This document shows positions 45,969 to 54,676 of a stretch of 64,000 nt of DNA, one piece after another. Location: the NCBI RefSeq assembly GCF_900115265.1, contig NZ_FOVU01000004.1, positions 618,987 through 682,986 on the forward strand, read 5' to 3'. Under the pieces are notes generated by a model. That model worked only from the letters and a program-made list of their open reading frames with translations, had not been told where the DNA came from and searched no databases. The translations under genes were made by a program, and so were the position numbers. This stretch comes from Bradyrhizobium sp. Ghvi (GTDB lineage: Bacteria > Pseudomonadota > Alphaproteobacteria > Rhizobiales > Xanthobacteraceae). The stretch's first letter is position 1. Each line of letters starts with the position of its first letter.

Positions 45969-47438
45969 TCACGCTCGCCGGACCGATTTGCCCTTGCTGC
46001 GCAAGGCGGCGCGCGCTTCCTGCGCCAGCCTTTCCGCGGCGGCGACCAGTTGCGGAACCGGGTGACCTGAAAATCCCAGCACGAAACCGGGCAGCGGCCG
46101 CGTCCGCGCATAGGTGTCGGCGAGCAGCCAGCCTTCCGTGCCTGCGGCCTGCTTCGCCTCAGCCGCAACGGCTGGAGCAACCAACGGATCGAACTGTGCC
46201 ACGAGATGCAGGCCCTGTGACGGCATCGGAACCGACAGCGCGCCATCCGAAGCTGCTTCAAGCGTCTCCGCCAGCGCATCGCGCGCCTCACGATAGAGTT
46301 TTCGGACACGCTTCAAATTCGCCGCGAACGCGCCGGAATTGAGCATGTCGGCGACCGCGCCTTCCATCAACGTGCCGGGAAAGCGATCCAGCGCGGCGCG
46401 CGCGGCCGTGACGCCACCGATCAGGCGCTCGGGCAGGGCGCAATAGCCGATGCGCAGGCCTGGAAACAGCGTCTTGGCAAACGTGCCCATGTAGATCACG
46501 CGCTGGAGGCGATCGATCCCGGCCAGCGACATCAAGGGCGCGCCGTCATAGCGGAATTCGCTGTCGTAATCGTCCTCGAATACGAAGGCGTCCGCCTGCT
46601 TGGCCCAGTCCAGCAGCTCGAGCCGGCGCGGCATCGACATCTGCACCCCCAGCGGAAACTGATGCGAGGGCGTCACATAGGCCGCGCGCGCAGCCGGAGC
46701 GACCGTGCGGCCCCGGTCGACTTGCAGGCCGTGCGCGTCGAGGGGAACGGGCACGGCGCGATAGCCGCATTGCGCGATGGTCCTGCGTGCGATGGGATAG
46801 CCGGGGTCCTCGCACCAGACCTGATCGCCGGTCTTCAGGATCGCGCCGAGCGCGATGCGCAGCGTGTGCAGCGTGCCCGACGTCAGCATGATCTGGTCGG
46901 GGTCGCAGCGCAGCCCTCGTGCCGATAGCAGATGATCGGCAATGGCGACACGCAACTCGCGGCTGCCGCGCGGATCGCCATAATGCAGATGCTCGGCGCC
47001 GAACGACCGCATCCGCCGACCGATGAAGGCACGAAAACGCTGAACCGCGCGCTCGTCGATATGGGTGCAGCCAAGCGAGAGCGCGCCTTGCCTGGGGGTC
47101 TCGACAGTCGCTTTCGGCTTCTTCGGTGCGGCGGCGCGTGCGGGTATGCGCGCGGCAACGAAGGTGCCGGAGCCGACGGTGGCTTCTGCAAACCCGTCGG
47201 CGATCAGACGTTCATAGGCCGCGACGACGGCGTTGCGCCGGAAGCCGGTCTGCTTGGCCAGGATGCGCGACGGCGGCAGCGGCTCGCCTGACTTGACCAG
47301 GCCAGAGACGATTATCTCGCACAGCGCTTGGTACAGCCGGTGCGCCGAGGAGGCGCCCGGGGTGATATGCGGGCCGGTGAAATCCAGCGGCAATTCAGCT
47401 TTGCCCGTCGAGGTGGAATTGGTCGGAAATTTTTGCAT
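45969..47438 (-). CDS. MocR/PdxR-type GntR regulator with aminotransferase domain
   Basis: A 489-residue regulator. An N-terminal GntR winged helix (LYQALCEIIVSGLVKSGEPLPPSRILAKQTGFRRNAVVAAYERL) is joined to a fold-type I aminotransferase-like domain, with the PLP-lysine region VIYMGTFAKTLFPGLRIGYCALP. MocR proteins use PLP as cofactor or effector; PdxR members control vitamin B6 genes. ATG 47438 is chosen over a longer frame. It is divergent from the FMN-binding split-barrel gene, 75 bp away, which is its likely target. Confidence 0.88.
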   Translation of the reverse strand: MQKFPTNSTSTGKAELPLDFTGPHITPGASSAHRLYQALCEIIVSGLVKSGEPLPPSRILAKQTGFRRNAVVAAYERLIADGFAEATVGSGTFVAARIPARAAAPKKPKATVETPRQGALSLGCTHIDERAVQRFRAFIGRRMRSFGAEHLHYGDPRGSRELRVAIADHLLSARGLRCDPDQIMLTSGTLHTLRIALGAILKTGDQVWCEDPGYPIARRTIAQCGYRAVPVPLDAHGLQVDRGRTVAPAARAAYVTPSHQFPLGVQMSMPRRLELLDWAKQADAFVFEDDYDSEFRYDGAPLMSLAGIDRLQRVIYMGTFAKTLFPGLRIGYCALPERLIGGVTAARAALDRFPGTLMEGAVADMLNSGAFAANLKRVRKLYREARDALAETLEAASDGALSVPMPSQGLHLVAQFDPLVAPAVAAEAKQAAGTEGWLLADTYARTRPLPGFVLGFSGHPVPQLVAAAERLAQEARAALRSKGKSVRRA

Positions 47439-47513
47439 GGAATTGGCACTATCGCAGACCAAATGGGCCGCTACAACTGCTCCGGAATTCTTCCAGTCCC
47501 GACAGGAGCGGCC

Positions 47514-48239
47514 GTGAGCCAGACCGAAAGCCAAAGCGTCTATCCGAGATCAGCGCGCAATCAGGTGAAGCGCCGGCACGACCGCGGCTTCTACGATCAC
47601 GCCACCGTTCATCGCATCCTGGACTCCTCGATGCTGTGTCACGTCTCCTATGTCATCGACGGACAGCCCTATTGCACGCCGACGTTCTTCTGGCGCGAGG
47701 GGACCAGGCTCTATTGGCACGGCTCCAGCGCGAGCCGCATGCTGCGTAACCAGACCAAAGGTGAGCGCGTCTGCCTGACGGTTGCCCATCTCGACAGCCT
47801 CGTGCTGGCGCGCTGCGGCTTCAATCACTCGGCTGACTATCGCGCGGTGATGGCGTTCGGCACGGCCTACCTCGTCACCGACCCCGCGGAGAAAGAACGC
47901 GCGGTGATCGCGATGGTCGATCGCTTCTTTCCGGGGCGCACTGCCATCCTGCGGGCGAGCAACGTCCAGGAGATCAAGGCGACCTCCTTCATCGCGATGG
48001 AGTTCGAGGAGGCCTCTGCAAAAATCCGCGCCAAGGGTGTCGCCGACGACGATGAGGACTACGAGTTGCCAATCTACGCCGAGCGCATTCCGGTGCGAAC
48101 CGTCCTCGGCGCGCCGGAGCCGTGCCCGCGGCTGCTCGACGGCGTGAGCCGGCCCGCGACGCTGAATGGATATTCGGAAGGTCGACTGCTCGAAGATGCA
48201 TTGCGGGATGCTTATTTTGAGGAGTACCCGAACGGCTGA
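47514..48239 (+). CDS. FMN-binding split-barrel protein (pyridoxamine 5'-phosphate oxidase-like, NimA type)
   Basis: A 241-residue flavin-binding protein. Residues ~25-170 hold the split barrel: FYDHATVHRILDSSMLCHVSYVIDGQPYCTPTFFWREGTRLYWHGSSAS and VCLTVAHLDSLVLARCGFNHSADYRAVMAFG. GTG 47514 has AGGAG six bases upstream. It faces the MocR regulator. This arrangement suggests PLP-responsive control and a role in B6 or flavin redox chemistry, but it is not a canonical PdxH and the substrate is unknown. Confidence 0.85.
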   Translation: MSQTESQSVYPRSARNQVKRRHDRGFYDHATVHRILDSSMLCHVSYVIDGQPYCTPTFFWREGTRLYWHGSSASRMLRNQTKGERVCLTVAHLDSLVLARCGFNHSADYRAVMAFGTAYLVTDPAEKERAVIAMVDRFFPGRTAILRASNVQEIKATSFIAMEFEEASAKIRAKGVADDDEDYELPIYAERIPVRTVLGAPEPCPRLLDGVSRPATLNGYSEGRLLEDALRDAYFEEYPNG

Positions 48240-48292
48240 AATCGGCTAGCTTGCGCGCACCCTTTGACCATTTGGATGCCCGGAGTTGCCTG

Positions 48293-49570
48293 ATGAATGC
48301 CGAAACGCAGCAGAGGATTCTTGACGCCGTCGATGCCGGCTTCGAAGCCCAGCTTGCGACCACGCGCGATTTCGTCGCGATCCCCTCGACTCGCGGCGCG
48401 GAGGGACCGTGCCAGGATATGATCGGCGACCTCCTCCGCGCGCGCGGCTACGAGGTCGACGACTGGCACATCAATGTCGACGACTTGAAGGATCTGCGCG
48501 GCTTCGGGCCGATCGAGCATGATTTCTCCAAGGCCCGTTCGGTTGTCGGCACCTATCGTCCGGCGAGCGAAGCCGGCAAATCGCTGATCCTCCAGGGCCA
48601 CTGCGACGTGGTGCCGGCGGGTCCCTTGGAATTGTGGGACACGCCGCCATTCTCGCCCGTCATCAAGGACGGCAAGATGTTCGGCCGCGGCGCCTGCGAC
48701 ATGAAGTCGGGCACCATTGGCGCGCTCTATGCACTTGATGCGATCAAGGCCGCTGGGCTCAAGCCGACGGCGCGGATTCACTTCCAGTCGGTGATCGAGG
48801 AGGAGAGCACCGGGGTTGGCGCGCTCTCGACACTGCAGCGCGGCTATCGTGCCGACGCCTGCTTCATCCCCGAGCCGACCTCCGGCAAGATGGTGCGCTC
48901 GCAGGTCGGCGTGATCTGGTTTCGGCTGCGCGTGAAGGGCCATCCGACCCACGTCGCGTTTGCCGGCTCAGGCTCCAATGCGATCATGGCAGCATATCAT
49001 CTGATCCATGCCCTGCAGAAGCTCGAGACCGAGTGGAACGAGCGTGCCAAGGCGGATCGTCACTTCAAGACGCTCAACCACCCGATCAACTTCAACCCTG
49101 GGATCATCAAGGGCGGCGACTGGGCCTCCAGCGTGCCTGCCTGGTGCGATGTCGACTGCCGTATCGCCATCCTGCCGGGCTGGTCGGTCGCCGACCACCA
49201 GAAGGAGATTTTGGCCTGCGTTGCAGCGGCCTCGCGCGACCACCGCTTCCTCGCCAACAACCCGCCCGAGGTCGAGTGGTCGGGCTTCCTGTCGGAAGGT
49301 TATGAACTGACCGACGCCGCCGCGCCGGAAGCCGCATTCGGCAAGGCGTTCAACAAGGTCTATGGCGGCGCGGTCGAGGACCTGGTCTTCACCGCGCTCA
49401 CCGACACCCGCTTCTATGGCCTCAACCACGGCATTCCGAGCCTGTGCTTCGGCGCCAGCGGCGGCGAGATGCACGGCTTCAACGAGTTTGTCGATCTGGA
49501 GTCGCTCAAGAAGACGACCAAGGCAATGGCGCTGTTCATCGCGGAATGGTGCGGGGTGGAGAAGGCGTAG
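48293..49570 (+). CDS. M20-family metallopeptidase (ArgE/DapE-like)
   Basis: A 425-residue zinc hydrolase for N-acyl amino acids or dipeptides. Metal and catalytic motifs are visible: ILQGHCDVVPAG (H, and the catalytic D), GRGACDMKSGTIGALYAL (bridging D), SVIEEESTGVGAL (catalytic and metal E) and the C-terminal GASGGEMHGFNE (metal His). A dimerisation lid domain is at ~210-330 (RLRVKGHPTHVAF). ATG 48293 is chosen; the frame extends 14 codons upstream without a ribosome binding site. It is a deacylase or deacetylase of unknown substrate. Confidence 0.9.
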   Translation: MNAETQQRILDAVDAGFEAQLATTRDFVAIPSTRGAEGPCQDMIGDLLRARGYEVDDWHINVDDLKDLRGFGPIEHDFSKARSVVGTYRPASEAGKSLILQGHCDVVPAGPLELWDTPPFSPVIKDGKMFGRGACDMKSGTIGALYALDAIKAAGLKPTARIHFQSVIEEESTGVGALSTLQRGYRADACFIPEPTSGKMVRSQVGVIWFRLRVKGHPTHVAFAGSGSNAIMAAYHLIHALQKLETEWNERAKADRHFKTLNHPINFNPGIIKGGDWASSVPAWCDVDCRIAILPGWSVADHQKEILACVAAASRDHRFLANNPPEVEWSGFLSEGYELTDAAAPEAAFGKAFNKVYGGAVEDLVFTALTDTRFYGLNHGIPSLCFGASGGEMHGFNEFVDLESLKKTTKAMALFIAEWCGVEKA

Positions 49571-49577
49571 TTTCGTT

Positions 49578-49716
49578 GTCCCGGACGCGGTGCAGCGCGC
49601 GGACGACGCGAAGCGTTGGTCCGAGTGGTGCTCCGCAGGGCCGGGACCCATGTCGTCCCAGGCACTGGACCCCGGTTCAGCAGCGCATCGTTGCACGCTG
49701 CGATGCGCCCGGGGAA
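49578..49716. repeat. Dispersed GTCCGGGACGCG repeat, copy B
   Basis: The element starts GTCCCGGACGCGGTGCAGC and ends near CGCCCGGGGAACGC, with an internal CCGGGACCC hairpin. It fills most of the gap between the M20 peptidase and the kynurenine operon and is related to the copies at 37147 and 52757. Confidence 0.7.
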
Positions 49717-49848
49717 CGCACCGAGCACTCGGCGCTTGCGTCATGCATAAGCGCCCCCAATTCCTTTAAGCTTAAAATAAAGACTAGGATGCCGCCGGCT
49801 CTGGTGGCAGACTGGCGCTGGACTGCCGAGTCCACCCAGGGAGACACC

Positions 49849-50658
49849 ATGCGCGATTGGGATGATGCTTACGCCAATTCGGCCCATATCCCGGGCTCGG
49901 ACAAGATGCCGGCGCAATGGGCGGAGCGGGCGGCGGCTTACCGTGCCGCTCTGAAAGGCTTTCGCGCAGACATCGCCTACGGCTCCGGTGAGCGTCAGCG
50001 CTTCGACCTCGTCCCGCCTGATGGTGATAGCAAGGGTCTCGTCGTGTTCGTGCACGGCGGCTACTGGATGCGCTTCGACAAATCGACCTGGACAGATCTC
50101 GCCGAAGGCGCGCGACATCATGGCTGGACGGTGTGCTTGCCGAGTTACACGCTGACACCGGCCGCGCGTATCTCCGACATCACTGCGGAGATGTCTGCCG
50201 CGATCACGAAAGCGGCCTCACTCGTTACGGGACCGATCCGGCTCGCCGGGCATTCCGCCGGCGGCCATCTCGTCACGCGCATGCTGTGCGACGACAGCGG
50301 GCTCGAACCTTCCGTCTTCAACCGCATTGCAGGTACGCTTTCTATCAGCGGCTTGCACGATCTGCGGCCGCTGCTCAAGACCAAGATGAACGAGACGCTG
50401 CGGATGACCTTGGAGGAGGCGAGCCTCGAAAGCGCGGCGCTGCATCTGCCGCGCGGGCATTCGCCTGTCACCGCCTGGGTTGGAGGTGGCGAGCGGCCCG
50501 AATTCATCCGTCAGTCCGACCTGATGGCCAATATCTGGACTGGTTTCGACGTGCCGACCCGCCTCGTCGTCGAGCCCGGGCTCAACCATTTCACCGTGAT
50601 CGACGGGCTGAAGGACCCGTCGTCGCAGATCACCGCGCGCCTGATCGGTCTCGACTAG
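49849..50658 (+). CDS. Alpha/beta hydrolase, probable N-formylkynurenine formamidase
   Basis: A 269-residue hydrolase. It has the HGG oxyanion motif (VVFVHGGYWMRFDKSTW), the nucleophile elbow LAGHSAGGHLVTRM, and a late histidine (VEPGLNHFTVID). This is the eukaryote-like or BNA7-type arylformamidase fold rather than the metal-dependent KynB. ATG 49849 has AGGGAG upstream. It lies 33 bp before kynA and 880 bp before kynU in the same direction, so it probably converts formylkynurenine to kynurenine. The activity is inferred from context. Confidence 0.85.
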   Translation: MRDWDDAYANSAHIPGSDKMPAQWAERAAAYRAALKGFRADIAYGSGERQRFDLVPPDGDSKGLVVFVHGGYWMRFDKSTWTDLAEGARHHGWTVCLPSYTLTPAARISDITAEMSAAITKAASLVTGPIRLAGHSAGGHLVTRMLCDDSGLEPSVFNRIAGTLSISGLHDLRPLLKTKMNETLRMTLEEASLESAALHLPRGHSPVTAWVGGGERPEFIRQSDLMANIWTGFDVPTRLVVEPGLNHFTVIDGLKDPSSQITARLIGLD

Positions 50659-50691
50659 CGAGGGCAGGGATGATCGATCGAGAGGTCTGTT

Positions 50692-51531
50692 ATGACATCC
50701 AGCGATTATGATCCCTCAAGCGAAGGCGCCGAGACCGATTTCGCACGGCGCATGTCCTATGGTGATTATCTGGCGCTCGACGCCATTCTCGGCGCGCAGC
50801 ATCCGCTGTCGGAGGCGCACGACGAGATGCTGTTCATCATCCAGCATCAGACCACCGAACTTTGGATGCGCCTTGCCATCCACGAGCTCAGCGCCGCGCG
50901 ACGCGCCATCGCCAAAGACGAGGTGCAGCCCGCGATGAAAATGCTGGCGCGCATGTCGCGTATCTTCGAGCAGCTCAACAATGCCTGGGACGTGCTGCGC
51001 ACGATGACGCCAAGCGAATATACGCGCTTCCGCTCCCAGCTCGGCCAGTCCTCCGGCTTTCAGTCGCGTCAGTACCGGCTGATCGAATATCTGCTTGGCA
51101 ACCGCAATCACGCCATGCTGAAGCCGCACGCGCACGACGTCGAAACGACAAAGCTGCTCGAAGCCGAGCTCGCGACCCCGAGCCTCTATGACGAGGTGCT
51201 GCGGCTCGCCGATCGACACGGGCTGACGATGCCGGCCGCGGTGCTGGCGCGCGACGTCCGCGAGACACACAGCTTCAGCGAAGGCGTGCTGCAGGCCTGG
51301 CGAATCGTCTATGAGGCGCCGGAGACGCACTGGATGTTGTACGAGCTCGCCGAGAAGCTGGTCGATTTCGAGGATTATTTCCGGCGCTGGCGCTTCAACC
51401 ACGTGACCACGGTTGAACGCGTCATCGGCTTCAAGCGCGGCACCGGCGGTACCGGCGGCGTCAGCTATCTCAAGCGCATGCTCGAGGTCGAGTTGTTCCC
51501 CGAGCTCTGGCGCGTCCGTACCATTCTGTAG
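50692..51531 (+). CDS. kynA: Tryptophan 2,3-dioxygenase
   Basis: A 279-residue heme enzyme that opens the indole ring of tryptophan to give N-formylkynurenine. Recognised segments are the active site [45 protein letters not shown], and the heme-ligand histidine in [22 protein letters not shown], followed by the conserved [14 protein letters not shown] precedes the ATG. It is the first committed step of the operon; kynU starts 8 bp downstream. Confidence 0.96.
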   Translation: MTSSDYDPSSEGAETDFARRMSYGDYLALDAILGAQHPLSEAHDEMLFIIQHQTTELWMRLAIHELSAARRAIAKDEVQPAMKMLARMSRIFEQLNNAWDVLRTMTPSEYTRFRSQLGQSSGFQSRQYRLIEYLLGNRNHAMLKPHAHDVETTKLLEAELATPSLYDEVLRLADRHGLTMPAAVLARDVRETHSFSEGVLQAWRIVYEAPETHWMLYELAEKLVDFEDYFRRWRFNHVTTVERVIGFKRGTGGTGGVSYLKRMLEVELFPELWRVRTIL

Positions 51532-51539
51532 AATTGCTC

Positions 51540-52742
51540 ATGACCGGATATCGCGTCTACGACGACACCAAAGCGCTGTTCCATTTGCCGGACGGCGTGA
51601 TCTATCTCGACGGCAATTCGCTCGGCGCGCTGCCGCTGGGCGTTGCCGAACGCGTCAACCGCGTGATTACAGCCGAGTGGGGCAATGAGCTGATCCGCGC
51701 CTGGAACAGTGCGGGTTGGTATGCCCAGCCGCGCCATGTCGGCGACCGTCTCGCGCGATTGATCGGCGCGGAAGGCGGCTCCGTGATGGTGGGCGATACG
51801 CTGTCGCTCAAGGTCTATCAGGCGCTGGCCGCAGCGCTCGATATGAACGCCTCACGCAAAGTCGTTTTGTCGGACACCGGCAATTTCCCGACCGACCTTT
51901 ACATGGCCGAAGGCCTGATCGCGACGCTCGGGCGGGGCCATCAATTGCGCCTGGTGGCGCCGGAGGAGATCGAGGGCGCGCTGTCGGATGAAATTGCAGT
52001 GCTTTACATCACCGAGGTCGACTACCGCACCGGCCGCCGCCACGACATGGCGAAACTGACCGCGACGGCGCATGCGCTGGGGATCGTGACCGTCTGGGAT
52101 CTCGCCCATTCGGCCGGCGCGCTACCGGTCGATCTCGCCGGCTGTCGCGTCGATTTCGCCGCCGGCTGCACCTACAAATATCTCAACGCCGGCCCGGGCG
52201 CGCCCGCCTTCCTCTACGTCTCGCCGCGCCATGCCGACGATGCGCGCGCTGCATTGTCCGGATGGATGGGCCATGCAAAACCCTTCGCATTCGAGCTTGC
52301 CTATGCGGCCGCCGGCGGCGTCGAGCGCATGCGCGTGGGCACGCCGCCGGTGCTGGCGATGGCCGCGCTGGAGGCGTCGCTCGATATCTGGGATCGCGTC
52401 GACATCAATGAAGTCCGCGCCCGCTCGTTGGGGCTTGCCGATCTGCTGATTGCGGAAGTTGAGCGCCGCTGCCCGTCGCTGAGGCTGGTCACCCCGCGTC
52501 CACACGAGCGCCGCGGCTCCCAGGTCTCCTTTGCCTTCGAGGGCGGTTACGCCGCCATGCAGGCCCTCATCGCCCGCGGCGTGATCGGCGATTTCCGCGC
52601 GCCTGACATCATGCGGTTCGGGATCACGCCGCTGTATATTGGTGAAAGCGAGATCGTGCGGGCGGCCGAGATCATCGAGGAGGTGATCAAGGGCGAGGTG
52701 TGGCGGCGACCGGAATATCAGGTGGTGAATGCGGTGACGTGA
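51540..52742 (+). CDS. kynU: Kynureninase
   Basis: A 400-residue PLP enzyme that cleaves kynurenine to anthranilate and alanine. It shows IYLDGNSLGALP near the N-terminus, VVLSDTGNFPTDLYMAEGL, WDLAHSAGALPVDL, and the cofactor lysine in GCTYKYLNAGPGAPAFLYV. ATG 51540 is two codons after an in-frame TTG. It completes the route tryptophan to anthranilate with kynA and the formamidase-like gene. No anthranilate-degrading gene is in the window. Confidence 0.96.
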   Translation: MTGYRVYDDTKALFHLPDGVIYLDGNSLGALPLGVAERVNRVITAEWGNELIRAWNSAGWYAQPRHVGDRLARLIGAEGGSVMVGDTLSLKVYQALAAALDMNASRKVVLSDTGNFPTDLYMAEGLIATLGRGHQLRLVAPEEIEGALSDEIAVLYITEVDYRTGRRHDMAKLTATAHALGIVTVWDLAHSAGALPVDLAGCRVDFAAGCTYKYLNAGPGAPAFLYVSPRHADDARAALSGWMGHAKPFAFELAYAAAGGVERMRVGTPPVLAMAALEASLDIWDRVDINEVRARSLGLADLLIAEVERRCPSLRLVTPRPHERRGSQVSFAFEGGYAAMQALIARGVIGDFRAPDIMRFGITPLYIGESEIVRAAEIIEEVIKGEVWRRPEYQVVNAVT

Positions 52743-52756
52743 AGCTGCGAGCCGTG

Positions 52757-52910
52757 CCCCGGACGCGGCGCAGCGCTTCCCCGGCGATGCGAAGCATCGT
52801 CCGGTGCGGTGCGCTGCAGAGCCGGGGCCCAGGTTGCTGATCGGGTACGTTGCGAGATGGGTCCCGGCTCAGCGCAGCAACGCAAGAGCGAACGCGTCCG
52901 GGACACGAGA
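52757..52910. repeat. Dispersed GTCCGGGACGCG repeat, copy C
   Basis: Arms CCCCGGACGCGGCGCAGCGC and GCGTCCGGGACACGAGA enclose GCAGAGCCGGGGCCCA...GGGTCCCGGCTCAGCGCAGC, a nested palindrome. It lies between kynU and the thioesterase gene; the rest of this 304 bp gap holds no gene I can support. Confidence 0.8.
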
Positions 52911-53046
52911 ACTGGGGTCGCGTTGGCGTGTTCACTCCGTAGCGCAGCTACGGTGGCTCCAAATGCACGGCCATGACTTCAGACGTCATTGCGTTAGCGC
53001 GCGAAGCCATTCACGCTGGGACAACAAGGAATTGGGAGGAGATCTG

Positions 53047-53445
53047 ATGACGCCGCTCGAGAAAGTTAAAGCGATGAAGATGCCGTTCGCCGAGCTCAAG
53101 GGCGTCGAGTTCGTCGAAGCTGAGAAGGACCGCGTGGTCGCGCGGATGACGGTCAGGCCCGATCTCTGCACCCTCCATCACACCATCCATGGCGGCGCGG
53201 TGATGGCGTTTGCAGATTCCGTCGGCGCGGCAGCAACCGTGATCAACCTGCCGGAGGACGCGAAGGGCACGACCACGCTGGAGAGCAAGACCAATTTCAT
53301 CGGCGGGGCGAAGGAAGGAACGACTGTCATCGCAATCGCCACCCCGGTCCATCGGGGCCGCCGGACCCAGGTCTGGACCACCCGGCTTGAAACTGAGGAC
53401 GGCAAGCTGGTCGCATTGGTGACCCAAACGCAGCTGGTCCTGTAA
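53047..53445 (+). CDS. PaaI-family hotdog thioesterase
   Basis: A 132-residue single-hotdog protein that probably hydrolyses acyl- or aryl-CoA thioesters. The family helix and motif are CTLHHTIHGGAVMAFADSVGAAATV, with the HGG and acidic residue typical of PaaI-type active sites, then TTLESKTNFIGGAKEGTTV and QVWTTRLETEDGKLVALVTQTQ. AGGAG precedes the ATG. It stands alone, after the kynurenine operon. Confidence 0.9.
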   Translation: MTPLEKVKAMKMPFAELKGVEFVEAEKDRVVARMTVRPDLCTLHHTIHGGAVMAFADSVGAAATVINLPEDAKGTTTLESKTNFIGGAKEGTTVIAIATPVHRGRRTQVWTTRLETEDGKLVALVTQTQLVL

Positions 53446-53597
53446 GACTACCGGGCCTTGATTTTGTTAATGAATTAGTCGTTTACGCTGCCTCAAACTT
53501 GGGCGGGTTCCCATCTTGAAAAAATTATTGCGTCGCACAATATTGGGACTCTAGGGATTCGAACGCCTCCTCGAGGGACACCAAGAGGAGTTTTGAC

Positions 53598-54203
53598 GTG
53601 GTACTTGAAGACACTGTCCGCACCGCCCCGGGTTACGTGCGGACCCTGATCCAGCAGGAAGAATTGCCACTATTGCGCGATCACCTGCTGCGGCTTGACG
53701 CCGAAAGCCGGCATGATCGTTTCAACGGTTTTCTCGACGATAGCTTCATCGAGCGTTACGCAGCCCGCTGTGCCGAAGACGGCACTGTCATCGCTGCCTA
53801 CATCGTCGATGGCGTGGTCCGTGGTGCGGCCGAGCTGCATCCGCCGGAGGGCGATTCGCTACCCGAAGTCGCCTTCAGCGTAGAAGCCTCCTCGCGCCGG
53901 CAGAATGTCGGCACCGTACTGTTCAGCCGTCTGATCGCGGAAGCGCGCTGGAAGGGCTACAAGAGCCTGCGCATCACCACGGGCGCGGAGAATCATGCCA
54001 TGCGCGCGCTCGCGAGGAAGTTTGGCGCGCATCTCGTTTTCCGCCATGGCGAATCCACCGGCACAATCGACCTTACCAAGACGGCCGAGGACGAGCTTGC
54101 CGATCTCGCAGCAGCGCCATTCAAGGCTGGCCGCGCGCTTCTCAGCTTCAACTCCACCTGCTGGAAGCTGATCTCCAGCATGTATGGCCATCGCGCGGCT
54201 TGA
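53598..54203 (+). CDS. GNAT-family N-acetyltransferase
   Basis: A 201-residue acetyltransferase. Residues ~20-170 show the GNAT fold: LRDHLLRLDAESRHDRFNGFL, GVVRGAAELHPPEGDSLPEVAFSVEASSRRQNVGTVLFSRLIAEARWKGYKSLRI and MRALARKFGAHLVFRHG. The acetyl-CoA loop is RRQNVG. GTG 53598 has AAGAGGAG upstream. A strong terminator follows. It resembles the substrate-unknown GNATs with a wide role in Rhizobiales. Confidence 0.88.
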   Translation: MVLEDTVRTAPGYVRTLIQQEELPLLRDHLLRLDAESRHDRFNGFLDDSFIERYAARCAEDGTVIAAYIVDGVVRGAAELHPPEGDSLPEVAFSVEASSRRQNVGTVLFSRLIAEARWKGYKSLRITTGAENHAMRALARKFGAHLVFRHGESTGTIDLTKTAEDELADLAAAPFKAGRALLSFNSTCWKLISSMYGHRAA

Positions 54204-54218
54204 ATTGCAGCCTGAATC

Positions 54219-54253
54219 AAAAAGCGGACCGGCGAGAGGCCGGTCCGCTTTTT
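54219..54253. terminator. Bidirectional rho-independent terminator
   Basis: A perfect 10-bp stem (GCGGACCGGC with GCCGGTCCGC) has AAAAA on the left and TTTTT on the right, so it works in both directions. It separates the convergent GNAT gene and the minus-strand gene at 54276. Confidence 0.92.
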
Positions 54254-54275
54254 GTTGATCCGAAGAAATGAGTGT

Positions 54276-54581
54276 TCAGGTTCCGGTGCGTTTGTCGTTG
54301 CCGAAGCGGCGAACGACGCGGCGTTCCACCACCACCGAGCGCTGTGCACCCTGTTCGCCGGCGATCACGCGCGTGGCAGTGATGCGGCTGTTGGTGCGAG
54401 CCTGCTTCTTGACCTCGGCCTGAACGATTTCGAGCGGCATCCCCATCAGCGCGGCAGCGATCTCGGCCTGCTGCTCGTGATCGTCGGTGATGCCGACAGC
54501 GGCGAAGATCGCCTCGTCCAGAGTGGGCGGATCATGGCGGACGCGGCGCGTGCCATATTTGGTATTCCAGTCTGCGCTCAT
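54276..54581 (-). CDS. Conserved-looking hypothetical protein
   Basis: A 101-residue soluble protein. It has LDEAIFAAVGITDDHEQQAEIAAALMGMPLEIVQAEVKKQ, a helical, acidic region, and a basic C-terminal stretch (SVVVERRVVRRFGNDKR). No family is recognised. Clean codon use, a proper ATG and the shared terminator support a real gene. It lies about 95 bp downstream of the DUF2161 gene on the same strand. Confidence 0.75.
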   Translation of the reverse strand: MSADWNTKYGTRRVRHDPPTLDEAIFAAVGITDDHEQQAEIAAALMGMPLEIVQAEVKKQARTNSRITATRVIAGEQGAQRSVVVERRVVRRFGNDKRTGT

Positions 54582-54676
54582 AGCGGCCTCGTTTTGATGC
54601 CGGGATACCTAGTGCCCTGAATGTTGCATTGCAATATGAAATTGGTATGGCATCTCAGCTATGCACCGGTCAGGTG

